DNA of 64,000 bases from Glaciecola sp047250385 (GTDB taxonomy: Bacteria > Pseudomonadota > Gammaproteobacteria > Enterobacterales > Alteromonadaceae): the NCBI RefSeq assembly GCF_047250385.1, contig NZ_JBLBVM010000042.1, positions 1 through 64,000 of the forward strand, in the 5' to 3' direction. Below, piece by piece: positions 1-9,199 of this stretch. The position numbers and the translations under genes are program-made. A model generated the notes under the pieces. The model searched no databases, had not been told where the DNA came from, and worked only from the letters and a program-made list of their open reading frames with translations. The number at the start of each line of letters is the position of its first letter. The first letter of the stretch is position 1.

Positions 1-218
1 AATCTCCTGCTTTGGCTTACCGCTTTATTATACTAAATACCATGGTGAACTTGGATCGGCTGCTAAGACTGTTTGATCATAAGAACAGCCTACTTAGTTC
101 AAAAGGTGATCAAAACGGAGTTTTCACACAGGCTGGGCTCATTGCTGTCTGTCAAGCTTGATGAAGCTCTGTTCATCCTGATTGTCAGGGAGAATAATGA
201 CTAGCATTCATTGTTAAT
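1..218. other. Left-edge intergenic sequence
   Basis: I see no convincing coding frame, RNA gene or terminator here. It lies downstream of the TonB-domain gene, which is read leftwards and stops at 219-221. It may hold the 3' flank of a gene outside the window. Confidence 0.4.
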
Positions 219-1346
219 TTAAACTCTATTTTCCACGAGCGTAAATGTAGTGTCTGCCTCACCGTTTAATAGCACTGAACAGTCTCCCCAAGATTCTGGA
301 ATAGTCCATGTGTTGTTCGGTTTGAACTTATACACTGTCGTTTCAAGGTCGCAGCGAAGTTGTAGCTCATCGATATCACCTTTCACCTCAATGATGGAGA
401 AAGTATTGTAAGTCAGCTTGTGATACCAAAAGTAGTTGTCTCGAATATAACCGGGTCTTGCGAGAGCCGCACCATCTTCCAGTAAACTTGTGACTTGCAC
501 CGCCACGACTTGCAGATCAGCAACTAAGGCTTCATCGGTCGAAGTATCCTTTGCTTTCTCAAACACTCTCAATGCACTTTTATATTGCTTAGTGTTGATA
601 TATAACTTAAACATACGCTCGAAAGCATAAGAACGGCGCTTTTCTTCCTGCCAATCGTTGCTCAAGAATGAATATGCATATCTAAACGAACGGGCTTCCA
701 ACAAGCTATCACCAATGGCAGCAGCATAGTCAGCCTCCAACATAGAGAAGTAAAAAGACTCATTGCGATTACGCTGCCCTTTCTGGTCAATTTCAGCAAT
801 TAGCTCTTTAACTTTTAGCAGGTCACCTTCATCAAGTGCTTTTTGCGCTTCGGTCAGGCGTTTTTTGAAACTTCGAGTTACTCCATTATTCCTATTGTCA
901 TCCAAACGAAAATCGAGTTGTATCCGATAATTCCCAGAATCAACTGGCTCTCCATTGCTGGTCGCTGGTACATACTTCCAACGCTTTAAAGCGATTTTAC
1001 CTTCAAGTTCAAAGGCTCTTAAGCCGCTAGAATCTACCAGTTCAATGTCTTTTACACTTCCTTCACTGTCTACCGAAAAACTATAGGAAGCCCAACCTTC
1101 GTAGCCTTTGCGAGCGGCAGAGATTGGATATTTAGGTGGTACCTTGGTTTTTACTTCTGCTTCTTTATAAGAACTGAGTTGTTTTGAGAGCTCAGTACTC
1201 TTGATATTTACGGCCTGAGTAAGCGCATCTGTACCTGATTCTTGAGCGTTTAATAGGGTGGGTGACAGGAAAATAAAGGAACCGCAGACCAAAACTTTTT
1301 TATTGCTTCGCAAAGTACCGCGTGAAAGTCGTGTATTATTGGGCAT
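219..1346 (-). CDS. TonB C-terminal-domain periplasmic protein with helical repeat region
   Basis: This 375-residue protein starts at an ATG with a good ribosome site (AAGGAT seven bases upstream). Residues 1-35 look like a signal peptide: a basic N-terminus, the hydrophobic stretch VLVCGSFIFL, and likely cleavage after LNA. Residues about 66-140 match a TonB C-terminal domain, with the hallmark VPPKYP near its start, YEGWASYSF in the middle and LKRWKYVPA at its end. The region after about residue 150 is helical and may form TPR-like repeats. There is no N-terminal Pro-rich spacer, so it is probably not a classical TonB that energises receptors. Soluble TonB_C proteins of this kind are common in Alteromonadales, but their role is not known. 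It stands alone, convergent to nothing visible. Confidence 0.75.
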   Translation of the reverse strand: MPNNTRLSRGTLRSNKKVLVCGSFIFLSPTLLNAQESGTDALTQAVNIKSTELSKQLSSYKEAEVKTKVPPKYPISAARKGYEGWASYSFSVDSEGSVKDIELVDSSGLRAFELEGKIALKRWKYVPATSNGEPVDSGNYRIQLDFRLDDNRNNGVTRSFKKRLTEAQKALDEGDLLKVKELIAEIDQKGQRNRNESFYFSMLEADYAAAIGDSLLEARSFRYAYSFLSNDWQEEKRRSYAFERMFKLYINTKQYKSALRVFEKAKDTSTDEALVADLQVVAVQVTSLLEDGAALARPGYIRDNYFWYHKLTYNTFSIIEVKGDIDELQLRCDLETTVYKFKPNNTWTIPESWGDCSVLLNGEADTTFTLVENRV

Positions 1347-1644
1347 ATTACCATCCTTGATATTATTAATTTTGTAGCGTAAATCAGGGGTGCTTGTATA
1401 GATTTATAATATAATCAATACAATACAACGTTAAGAGTATAAGGAGAAATAACGCTATATGCTACCCATGTAACAGCTGTTTTTTTGACCAGGCTAGTTT
1501 GATTAAATGTCGAATTGTTGAAGTTTTGTGTGACGTGTTAGTCTTCAACATCATGCGCAGATAGGTCATTGCTATAGCAGTTTTCCCGTAAAGGTCCGCT
1601 TCCAAGAACAACAACTCAAAACTTCGAAATAACCGATTCTCTCT

Positions 1645-1826
1645 CTAAGGAGACCACCGCCTACGCGGTGGTGACGGGCAAGGGACTATGGAGACCACCG
1701 CCTACGCGGTGGTGATGGGCAAGGGACTAAGGAGACCACCGCCTGCGCGGTGGTGACGGGTAAGGGACTAAGGAGACCATTGCCTGCACGGTGGCGACGG
1801 GCAAGAGTCTGCCTAAAGAGACCACT
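1645..1826 (-). repeat. Tandem 41-bp hairpin repeat (4 units plus a partial fifth)
   Basis: Four units start at 1645, 1686, 1727 and 1768, exactly 41 bp apart, and a partial fifth follows near 1813. Each carries a palindrome of the form ACCACCGC-CTAC-GCGGTGGT, giving an 8-bp stem and 4-base loop, followed by GACGGGCAAGGGA. Units 1-3 differ at a few positions, while unit 4 has stem mismatches. The array lies just downstream of the glmS stop codon, so it would be transcribed as serial hairpins in the glmS 3' region. There is no T-tract, so these are not ordinary terminators. Related single copies lie at 37241-37280 and 37440-37474. Confidence 0.9.
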
Positions 1827-1838
1827 CCAACCCAAAAA

Positions 1839-3671
1839 TCACTCAACCGTAACCGACTTCGCCAAATTCCTAGGCTGATCAACATCCGTACCTTTGATTA
1901 CTGCCACATAGTACGACAATAACTGTAAAGGTAAGGTATACACGATTGGTGCTATTGGTGCTTCACAATGCGGAACGTTGATAACGCGCATGGTTTCGTC
2001 ACTTGCAAACTGAGCGTCTTTATCAGCAAACACATACATAATGCCACCGCGAGCACGCACTTCTTCAACATTCGATTTAAGCTTTTCAAGCAACTCGTTG
2101 TTTGGTGCAACTACAATTACTGGCATCTCATCGTCTATCAAAGCTAATGGACCATGCTTCAACTCGCCAGAGGCATAGGCTTCAGCGTGAATATAAGAAA
2201 TTTCTTTTAGCTTCAATGCACCTTCCATTGCAATGGGGTATTGATCGCCGCGACCTAAGAATAAGCTGTGATTTTTATCTGCAAATTCTTCTGCTAAGTC
2301 TTCAATGCCTTTCGTTAGCGTTAATGTTTCTTCTAACTTACTTGGCAGGCTATGCAGGCCGTCGATAATGGCTTTTTTGTCTTCTGCAGAAATGCCGTTG
2401 TACTTACCTAATGCTAGGGTCAACATTAAGAAACCGGTTAACTGCGTAGTGAAAGCTTTGGTTGAAGCCACACCAATTTCAGCGCCAGCTAATGTCATGA
2501 ACGCCATGTCTGATTCACGCACCAGTGATGAACCAGGCACGTTACAGATGGTTAAACTTGATTTGTAACCGTTCGCTTTAGCTAAACGAAGTGCCGCAAG
2601 CGTGTCAGCAGTCTCGCCCGACTGTGAAATGGTCACCAACAAACTGTTTGGATGAACGACTGATTTACGGTATCTAAATTCTGACGCAATTTCGACATTG
2701 CACGAAACGTTGGCATATTGCTCCAACCAATAACGTGCAGTCATGCCTGAATGGTAACTTGTTCCACATGCGATAATTTGCACGTGTTTTATGTCTTTAA
2801 GAATATCTTCTGAACCTGCGCCAAAGATGCCTTCCACAAGATCATGTTCACCTAAGCGATCTTGCAAAGTATTGCGCACAACACTTGGCTGTTCGTGAAT
2901 TTCTTTAAGCATGTAGTGGCGGTAGCCGCCTTTATCGCCAGCGTCATGTTCTAATTCAGAATCAAACACTTCACGCTCAACTGCATCGCCATTGAGATCG
3001 TAAATAGAAACGGTAGTACGCGTAATTTCTGCGACATCGCCTTCTTCAAGGAAAATAAAGCGACGTGTAACGGGTAAAAGCGCCATTTGGTCTGAAGCGA
3101 TGAAGTTTTCGCCTATACCTAAGCCAATCACTAAAGGGCTACCAGAGCGCGCTACAACAACGCGACTAGCATCTTCTTTGTCCATAATAACGGTGCCATA
3201 AGCGCCGTGGAATTGTTTAACGGAATCTTGTACTGCTTGCAGTAAGTCTTTCCCTTTTTTCACTTCTTCGTGAACGGTGTGTGCAATGGTTTCTGTATCT
3301 GTATCAGAACCGAACACATAACCTTTGGCTTGAAGATCTGCTCGAAGTACTTCGTAGTTTTCAATAATACCATTATGTACCACGGCAATTCTTTCATCTG
3401 AAAAGTGTGGATGAGCATTTTTTTGATTTACGCCGCCGTGCGTTGCCCAACGAGTATGTGCAATACCAGTAGATCCTAAAATCGGGTTTTCCACAAGGGC
3501 ATCACTTAATGCCTTAACTTTACCCACTTGACGCTCGCGTCTTAAATTACCTTCGCCATCAAGTAAAGCAACACCCGCTGAATCATACCCGCGGTATTCA
3601 AGTCTGCGTAAACCTTCTAATAATATTTCTACTACGTTACGTTCGGCGATTGCGCCAACAATTCCACACAT
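1839..3671 (-). CDS. glmS: Glutamine--fructose-6-phosphate aminotransferase (isomerizing)
   Basis: GlmS makes glucosamine-6-phosphate from fructose-6-phosphate and glutamine. This is the first committed step to UDP-GlcNAc for peptidoglycan and LPS. The protein has 610 residues, the usual length. It begins MCGIVGAI, in which Cys2 is the glutaminase nucleophile after Met removal. The N-terminal class-II amidotransferase domain contains HTRWATHG and HNGIIENY. Two SIS sugar-isomerase domains follow, with CGTSYHSG and SQSGETADT, and the C-terminus ends DQPRNLAKSVTVE as in the family. It lies 80 bp downstream of the DeoR-type regulator on the same strand and is probably in its operon. No glmS ribozyme is seen, as expected for Proteobacteria. 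Confidence 0.98.
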   Translation of the reverse strand: MCGIVGAIAERNVVEILLEGLRRLEYRGYDSAGVALLDGEGNLRRERQVGKVKALSDALVENPILGSTGIAHTRWATHGGVNQKNAHPHFSDERIAVVHNGIIENYEVLRADLQAKGYVFGSDTDTETIAHTVHEEVKKGKDLLQAVQDSVKQFHGAYGTVIMDKEDASRVVVARSGSPLVIGLGIGENFIASDQMALLPVTRRFIFLEEGDVAEITRTTVSIYDLNGDAVEREVFDSELEHDAGDKGGYRHYMLKEIHEQPSVVRNTLQDRLGEHDLVEGIFGAGSEDILKDIKHVQIIACGTSYHSGMTARYWLEQYANVSCNVEIASEFRYRKSVVHPNSLLVTISQSGETADTLAALRLAKANGYKSSLTICNVPGSSLVRESDMAFMTLAGAEIGVASTKAFTTQLTGFLMLTLALGKYNGISAEDKKAIIDGLHSLPSKLEETLTLTKGIEDLAEEFADKNHSLFLGRGDQYPIAMEGALKLKEISYIHAEAYASGELKHGPLALIDDEMPVIVVAPNNELLEKLKSNVEEVRARGGIMYVFADKDAQFASDETMRVINVPHCEAPIAPIVYTLPLQLLSYYVAVIKGTDVDQPRNLAKSVTVE

Positions 3672-3751
3672 ATTAATTTCCTAATTTGCCGTACACTAAT
3701 ACTCACTAGCTCTTTACGCTGGGGTAAGTTGTGTCATTTTTAATAATAAAG

Positions 3752-4522
3752 TTAATCAGTTACTTGAGCGCACATTACCGTTACGCCATGTTGTTCAATT
3801 TGTTTCTTGGCGTCTTTATCGAGGCCATCATCGGTCACTAATATGGATATTTGCGACCAAGGCAATTCCACATTAGGTATTTTTCTTTCTAATTTTTCTG
3901 ACTCAGCCAACACAATCACTTGCTTCGACACCTCAGCCATTGTGCGACTCAATGAAGTCAGTTCATTGAATGTCGTTGAACCACGAGCAATATCTAAACC
4001 CGCCGCTCCTAAAAATGCTTGGTCAAAATTATAGGCCCGAAGCATGTTTTCTGCCATTTGACCTTGGAAAGAATGTGACTGTGCATCCCAAGTACCGCCA
4101 GTCATCAATACTTGAGGTTCATTCTCGCCTTCTAATAGGATGTTGGCGACGTTCAGAGAATTGGTCATTACCACTAAGCCAAGCTTCTTAGGCAAATGCG
4201 GCAGTAATGCTGACGTCGTGCTACCACCATCAATAATAATTCGATTGTGGTCTTGGATGAGCGTTGCAGCCAAAGCTGAAATGGCTAACTTTCGACTCGA
4301 AAGTTTTTCGCTTGATAATTCGGATGAATCCTTAGGAAGAAGAACGGCACCACCAAACTTGCGCAGAAGTAGCCCGCTGTTTTCAAGTTCAGCTAAGTCT
4401 TTGCGAATAGTGACTTCTGACGTTGAAAAGCGTTTAGAAAGCTTATCTACAGCCACTTCACCATGCTCATTCAGTGCTTCAATGATCGCACGACGGCGCT
4501 GTTGAGTGTTTCTTTTCTGCAA
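3752..4522 (-). CDS. DeoR/GlpR-family transcriptional regulator, probable regulator of glmS
   Basis: This 256-residue protein has an N-terminal DeoR winged helix (about 1-60, with TSEVTIRKDLAELE and the FGGAV element after it). The C-terminal DeoR sensor domain resembles sugar-phosphate isomerase folds (DGGSTTSALLPHL, TNSLNVANIL, FLGAAGLD). The start is a TTG. I prefer it because family members begin with a KRN-xx-RR motif, which matches MQKRNTQQRRR. The gene lies between glmU and glmS, the usual site of the DeoR-type regulator of amino-sugar synthesis in gammaproteobacteria. The ligand is inferred to be a sugar phosphate such as GlcN-6-P, but the sequence does not show it. CGAAA-rich palindromes in its leader may be its own operator. 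Confidence 0.88.
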   Translation of the reverse strand: MQKRNTQQRRRAIIEALNEHGEVAVDKLSKRFSTSEVTIRKDLAELENSGLLLRKFGGAVLLPKDSSELSSEKLSSRKLAISALAATLIQDHNRIIIDGGSTTSALLPHLPKKLGLVVMTNSLNVANILLEGENEPQVLMTGGTWDAQSHSFQGQMAENMLRAYNFDQAFLGAAGLDIARGSTTFNELTSLSRTMAEVSKQVIVLAESEKLERKIPNVELPWSQISILVTDDGLDKDAKKQIEQHGVTVMCAQVTD

Positions 4523-4601
4523 AATCGAAAGCCCTAAGTTTCAAATCGAAACACATTATATGTTTTTAGTTTCGTTTTGCAAGTTTACGATTATAAATCG
4601 T
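4523..4601 (-). promoter_or_regulatory. Candidate operator/promoter of the DeoR regulator-glmS operon
   Basis: The leader holds GTTTCAAATCGAAAC (4538-4552, arms GTTTC/GAAAC) and ACGATTATAAATCGT (4587-4601, arms ACGATT/AATCGT), with extra CGAAA/TTTCG words between. DeoR/GlpR-family operators are often TTTCG-type repeats, so autoregulation is plausible. No transcription start was determined. Confidence 0.4.
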
Positions 4602-4693
4602 GCAAATTAACGAGACTATTATTCGTTCAAAGATAGCTTAGTTTGCGAAATGAAAGGTACGACATGCTGCAATCAAGTATTACAGCAGATACG

Positions 4694-4731
4694 AAAAGCC
4701 CCCAATAAGATTTTGATATTGAGGGCTTTTA
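4694..4731 (-). terminator. Rho-independent terminator after glmU
   Basis: AAAGCCCcCAATA and TATTGaGGGCTTT form a strong stem with a short AT loop. On the minus strand it is followed by a TTTTC tail. It lies 80 bp beyond the glmU stop and upstream of the DeoR-type gene, so it separates the two units. The flanking A and T runs make it look bidirectional. Confidence 0.8.
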
Positions 4732-4810
4732 TCATGTTGATGAAAACATGAGGGCTTAAGCTTGGACTTTAGCTTGGACTTTAGCTAGCTTTGGCTAGTT
4801 AGTCTCAATG

Positions 4811-6169
4811 CTATTTTTTCTTTGGTCTTTCCCAACCTGCGATAACACGTTGCTTTCCTCTAGCGATAGCTAGCTCTTCCGCATTCACGTCTTTGGTGAC
4901 CACTGAGCCAGCGCCAATCGTCGCATTCTCACCGATACTAACAGGGGCAACTAGCGAGCTATTGCTGCCAACAAACACGCCATCACCAATAATGGTTTTG
5001 AATTTGTTCACACCGTCATAGTTACAAGTGATCGTGCCTGCACCAACGTTAACGCCTTTACCAATTTGAGCATCGCCAACATAGGTAAGGTGATTTACTT
5101 TCGAGCCTTCACCAATAACCGATTTCTTCACTTCACAGAAATTGCCGACTTTTGCGCCATTATGTAATTCAGCGCCTGGACGCAATCTTGCGTATGGACC
5201 AACATTACAATTTTCAGCAACAACTGAATCTTCGACCAACGAGAACGCCTCAATTCGGCTACCTTTGCCAATTTTACAATTCTTTAAAACACAGTTAGGA
5301 CCAATAACAACGTTGTCCGCTATTTCAACATCACCCTCAAAAATGGCGTTGATATCAATACTCACATCTTGCCCAACAGTCAGATTGCCGCGCACATCAA
5401 TACGACGAGGATCAGCTAAACTCACACCTGCTGTCATCAAGGCTTCAGCATTACGGAATTGATAAGCAGATTCTAAAGACGACAATTGAACCCGGTTATT
5501 TACGCCCTCTACTTCACGCTCCCAAACTGGATGCGCAGCACGAATGCTTTTGCCTTCTTTGGCTGCCATTTCAATCACATCAGTCAGGTAATATTCACCT
5601 TGAGCATTGTCGTTTGATAAATCGCCCAACCAACGCTTCAAGTCTTTGCCAGACATCAACATCATGCCAGTGTTAATTTCAGTAATTTCACGTTGTGCAT
5701 CGGTGGCATCTTTGTGTTCGACAATCGCTGTTATGTTGTCGCCGTCACGAATGATTCGCCCCATGCCAGTCGGATCATCTAAATGCACTGTTAATAAGGC
5801 CAAGTCGGCTTGCGCTTTTGCATCGACTAAGCGGCGCAGAGTCTCGCTGCTGATAAGAGGCGCATCACCCACAAGGATCATGACATCGTCGTTATCTTGA
5901 ATATGATCTGCAGCCTGTTGAACTGCATGGCCTGTGCCTAGTTGTTCTGCTTGTAAACACCAATTTACTTTGTGATGTCCAAGCGCTTTTTCGAGTAAGT
6001 CAGCTCCATGTCCATAGACCAAGTTAATGCTGCCACAATCGAGCTGTTTCGCCGCATCAATAATATGTTCGACCATCGGTTTACCAGCAATTGGGTGCAA
6101 TACTTTGGGTAACGATGATTTCATTCTTGTTCCCTTGCCCGCAGCAAGGATGATAACGCTCAGTGACAT
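4811..6169 (-). CDS. glmU: Bifunctional UDP-GlcNAc pyrophosphorylase / glucosamine-1-phosphate N-acetyltransferase
   Basis: GlmU acetylates GlcN-1-P and then joins it to UTP to make UDP-GlcNAc. The protein has 452 residues (E. coli 456). The uridylyltransferase domain opens with LAAGKGTRMKSSLPKVLHP (about residues 7-25), with EQLGTGHAVQQA and the metal-binding VGDAPL further on. From about residue 250 the left-handed beta-helix of hexapeptide repeats carries the acetyltransferase (RPGAELHNGAKVGNFCEVKK, NHLTYVGDA, NYDG). The ATG has the ribosome site AGGAAAAATCT. It is transcribed alone and ends in a clear terminator. glmS lies nearby on the same strand, so both ends of the pathway are together. 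Confidence 0.98.
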   Translation of the reverse strand: MSLSVIILAAGKGTRMKSSLPKVLHPIAGKPMVEHIIDAAKQLDCGSINLVYGHGADLLEKALGHHKVNWCLQAEQLGTGHAVQQAADHIQDNDDVMILVGDAPLISSETLRRLVDAKAQADLALLTVHLDDPTGMGRIIRDGDNITAIVEHKDATDAQREITEINTGMMLMSGKDLKRWLGDLSNDNAQGEYYLTDVIEMAAKEGKSIRAAHPVWEREVEGVNNRVQLSSLESAYQFRNAEALMTAGVSLADPRRIDVRGNLTVGQDVSIDINAIFEGDVEIADNVVIGPNCVLKNCKIGKGSRIEAFSLVEDSVVAENCNVGPYARLRPGAELHNGAKVGNFCEVKKSVIGEGSKVNHLTYVGDAQIGKGVNVGAGTITCNYDGVNKFKTIIGDGVFVGSNSSLVAPVSIGENATIGAGSVVTKDVNAEELAIARGKQRVIAGWERPKKK

Positions 6170-6271
6170 AGATTTTTCCTTTCTAATTTGTTGCGTAGTG
6201 TAACTAACTGAAAACCGCTTGTCAGTAGACTTTGCTCATTAATTACCCTATCATTGCAAGCAAATAACAGG

Positions 6272-7765
6272 ATGTTGAATAACGCTATAATAATGAATAT
6301 TTTTCGAACACTTCACCGCAGTATCTTAGTTTTGTTTGCTATTGTGGTTGTCTCAATTGTCACGCTAATTCATTTCAGTATGACTAAAATAGTTGCCGAA
6401 CAAAGTCGCTCTCATCAAGCGTCTCTCTCGCCAGCTGTCAAACTCGTTGTCGATCAAGTAATTGAACCCCTACATATTGCTGAAACGCTAAGTAAATCCA
6501 AAGAGCTAAACGAAATCATGCAATTGTCGTCCGCGAATGATGGCAGGTTTGATGAATCACAGATATTTGCCACACTCAGTCGCTTAGAACAAGAGTTTCA
6601 AATGGGCTTCTTCGTTGCTTTAGAAAAGCAGCGCATGCAATACAATTCCGATGGAACAACAATTCGATTACTTGAAGATGAAGTAAACTGGTACTTTAAG
6701 TATCGTGATACTCCAGAGAAATCGGTTGGCGATATCGGTAAATGGGAAGACACTCATTTCTACATTGATATAAAAATATATGACCGAAACGGAGACTTTA
6801 TCGGCTTCTTTGGTGTCGCAAAAAGTTTAGCTGAGTTCATTAAAGTCTTTGAAACACATAAAGCCACCTATGGGCATGATTTCATTTTTGTTGACCCTAC
6901 CGGCACGATAATGCTGAGTTCCGATCCTGCGCTGAATGCTAGCAAGTCGAACTTTAATAACCTGAAAGATCTCGCTTGGTATCAAAGCGCCACAAAGGAA
7001 GTTGGACTTGATGCAGATGAGGCTTTATCAGCTCAAGCACCTGTCGCGGAAATTAATAACCAGTTAGTCAATATCAATGAACAAGACATTCTAATTGCTC
7101 AGGTCAACCTTGATCTGTTCAATTGGACAATGTTGCTTATGTCACCACTAAACGAGCAACAAACTGAAATTAGTAGTGCTTTCATGTTTTCTGCTATTAC
7201 CGTACTCGTGGTCATATTTCTTCTGTTCTTAATCATTTATAACTTGCTCTACTATTTCCGCAAAGACATGCAACATGAAGGTATCGTTTTACCCTATTGT
7301 AAAATGCAGTCGGATGAGAAAATTAAGTATATCGTCGATACTGGAGCCTATAGAAACGATGCGTTTTTAGTACTTGTTCAGTTGAACGACTTTTATAAAA
7401 GGCCAGTTTCCGAGAAAAACCTTCCCCTATTGGCAAGCTTAGGAACAAAAATATCCGAATATTTATTAGAGTCCGTTGGGAAATTCACGACAGACGGTGA
7501 GTTTGGAAAGGTGAATGAAAGTCAGTGGTTGATTTTAGTGCAAGGAACAAATTCAGACGATGCCACTCAATTTATGGAAAATATTCGTCATGGTTTAGCC
7601 ACCATCCAGACAGATTGTAGAAAGCATCAGGCGCTTCTTAAATTTTCTATGTGCAAAGTGAAACTAGGTGAGCAAGATAGTTTTGTATCTGCCATTATGC
7701 GTTTGAAACCTGCATTAGACAATTTGACTACATCCGATATCGAGCGCAAGGTCGTCGACTTTTAA
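6272..7765 (+). CDS. Membrane CACHE-type sensor with degenerate GGDEF-like domain
   Basis: A transmembrane helix (residues about 13-35) is followed by a periplasmic dCACHE-like region (about 40-295) with DIKIYDRNGDFIGFFGVAKSL and GHDFIFVDPTGTIMLS. A second membrane helix follows (about 305-330) and then a cytosolic region of about 165 residues. That region aligns with a diguanylate cyclase fold, but at the GGDEF position it reads NESQW followed by LILVQGT, where an active enzyme has GGDEF followed by a similar beta strand. It therefore should not make c-di-GMP and may bind a partner or nucleotide instead. Start codons at 6254 (TTG), 6272 (ATG) and 6293 (ATG) are all possible. I chose 6272, the first ATG, with AGG directly before it. 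It diverges from glmU. Confidence 0.7.
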   Translation: MLNNAIIMNIFRTLHRSILVLFAIVVVSIVTLIHFSMTKIVAEQSRSHQASLSPAVKLVVDQVIEPLHIAETLSKSKELNEIMQLSSANDGRFDESQIFATLSRLEQEFQMGFFVALEKQRMQYNSDGTTIRLLEDEVNWYFKYRDTPEKSVGDIGKWEDTHFYIDIKIYDRNGDFIGFFGVAKSLAEFIKVFETHKATYGHDFIFVDPTGTIMLSSDPALNASKSNFNNLKDLAWYQSATKEVGLDADEALSAQAPVAEINNQLVNINEQDILIAQVNLDLFNWTMLLMSPLNEQQTEISSAFMFSAITVLVVIFLLFLIIYNLLYYFRKDMQHEGIVLPYCKMQSDEKIKYIVDTGAYRNDAFLVLVQLNDFYKRPVSEKNLPLLASLGTKISEYLLESVGKFTTDGEFGKVNESQWLILVQGTNSDDATQFMENIRHGLATIQTDCRKHQALLKFSMCKVKLGEQDSFVSAIMRLKPALDNLTTSDIERKVVDF

Positions 7766-7781
7766 GAGTGTTTAAAGCGAG

Positions 7782-8663
7782 CTATACGCTCGCTTTAAAT
7801 CGTCGACGCTTTAAAATGCCCGTAGTTATCATCAAACCAACAATGATCATACTTCCACCGACAATGGCATAGGTTGATAACACTTCGCCTAGTACGATCA
7901 TTCCCCACAAAATTCCGAACAACGGCACTAAGTAACCAACCGTCATTGCGTATGATGCCCCCACTTTGGAAATGAGGTCAAAGTACATAATGTAAGCCAC
8001 GCCAGTACAAACCACTGCGAGCACTAATGCGGCACCCCAAGTCGCAGCATCAGGGTTCACACTTGGCCATGTATATAGCGCGAATGGAAATAACAACAAA
8101 GATGCGAACACCTGACTGCCTGCTGCAATCGCAAATGGCTTTACGCCACTTAGGTGTTTTTTCATGAAGCAAGCGGCTATGCCGTAACAGCAAGTTGCCC
8201 CTAATGCCGTTAGCACTGGCAGCAGCGTGACCGGGCTAACGGAATGGGTATCTTGACTAATGACCACCACACCTAAAAAGCCCAAAAAGATACCGATAAC
8301 GCCATGAACACCAATACGCTCTTGCAAATAGAAATAAGCAATCAGAGCTCCAAACATCGGCGCGGTAGCATTTAATATTGAGGTTAAGCCCGCATCTAGA
8401 TGCAAGCTAGTGTATGAAAACAGTGAGAATGGAATAGCCGTATTAATTGCTCCTACAAACAGAAGCTTCAGCCAATTTGCCGATAGATCCGCCCATTGAC
8501 GAGTAAAATAAACTACCGGCAGCAAACATACCGCCGCCAAGAAAGTTCTTACTTCAACCAGTGCGAATACGCCAAAGGCAGGCACAGCCTGTTTCATCAG
8601 CATGAAAGATGCGCCCCAAATTGCCCCCAAAAATAGTAATTCAATTAAGTGAGAAGTTTTCAA
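7782..8663 (-). CDS. EamA/DMT-family membrane transporter
   Basis: This polytopic protein has about ten transmembrane helices and two EamA repeats. The first opens with LGAIWGASFMLMK and the second is in the C-terminal half (VLTALGATCCYGIAACFMKK). The family exports metabolites or amino acids, and the substrate here is unknown. The longest frame starts at a TTG at 8681, but AAAGGA lies five bases before another in-frame TTG at 8663. I prefer that start, giving 293 residues with the first helix near the N-terminus. Either start overlaps the end of ogt, which suggests translational coupling in an alkA-ogt-eamA operon. Confidence 0.85.
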   Translation of the reverse strand: MKTSHLIELLFLGAIWGASFMLMKQAVPAFGVFALVEVRTFLAAVCLLPVVYFTRQWADLSANWLKLLFVGAINTAIPFSLFSYTSLHLDAGLTSILNATAPMFGALIAYFYLQERIGVHGVIGIFLGFLGVVVISQDTHSVSPVTLLPVLTALGATCCYGIAACFMKKHLSGVKPFAIAAGSQVFASLLLFPFALYTWPSVNPDAATWGAALVLAVVCTGVAYIMYFDLISKVGASYAMTVGYLVPLFGILWGMIVLGEVLSTYAIVGGSMIIVGLMITTGILKRRRFKASV

Positions 8664-9153
8664 TATCGTCCTTTGCTTCAAGCGCTAATAAATAAGTTTT
8701 ACGTGGTAAACCACCTGCGTAGCCAGTAAGTTTTCCTGTGCTTCCAATAATACGATGGCAAGGAATAACAATTGGAATTGGGTTTTTTCCATTCGCTGCT
8801 CCAACCGCTCTACATGCTTTTCTGTTCCCAAGCGCGATAGCAATATCTAAGTAACTAGCGGTTTCTCCGTATGGGATCTTAGTAAGTGCTTTCCATACGT
8901 TTTGCTGAAAATCAGTGCCATCTGGCTGTAGAGGCAAATCGAAGCTATCTCGCTGCCGTGCAATGTATTCCGATAATTGCTTCGCTGCAAGTTTTGATAT
9001 CTTATTTTCGTTGGGGCTTGGATGTGTATCAGTAAAATCAATAGCTTTCACTGCTTCATCCGTTGCAAATACTGTAAGAAACCCATGCTCCGTGGCAACA
9101 ACACTTTTAAACAAATGTTGATACTGCGGATAACGCGTCGATTCTATATTCAT
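8641..9153 (-). CDS. ogt: Methylated-DNA--protein-cysteine methyltransferase
   Basis: This suicide enzyme removes O6-alkyl groups from guanine and transfers them to its own cysteine. It has 170 residues. The C-terminal catalytic domain contains the helix-turn-helix region FQQNVWKALTKIPYGETASY and the active-site PCHRII with Cys132. LTGYAGGLPRK follows, as in the family. The N-terminal domain lacks the Ada zinc cysteines, so it is an Ogt-type stand-alone enzyme. It sits 46 bp downstream of the Ada/AlkA fusion gene, so the two form an alkylation-repair operon. Confidence 0.95.
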   Translation of the reverse strand: MNIESTRYPQYQHLFKSVVATEHGFLTVFATDEAVKAIDFTDTHPSPNENKISKLAAKQLSEYIARQRDSFDLPLQPDGTDFQQNVWKALTKIPYGETASYLDIAIALGNRKACRAVGAANGKNPIPIVIPCHRIIGSTGKLTGYAGGLPRKTYLLALEAKDDIENFSLN

Positions 9154-9199
9154 ACTAGTCGTCCTTTTTCACGATAAATAACATCCTAAGTTCTCATGC

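Noticed and set aside
1645..1826. CRISPR-like array
   Set aside because: The units abut at 41 bp with no unique spacers, and no cas genes are near.
2102..2568. Plus-strand open frames inside glmS
   Set aside because: They are antisense to a highly conserved gene and have no family features.
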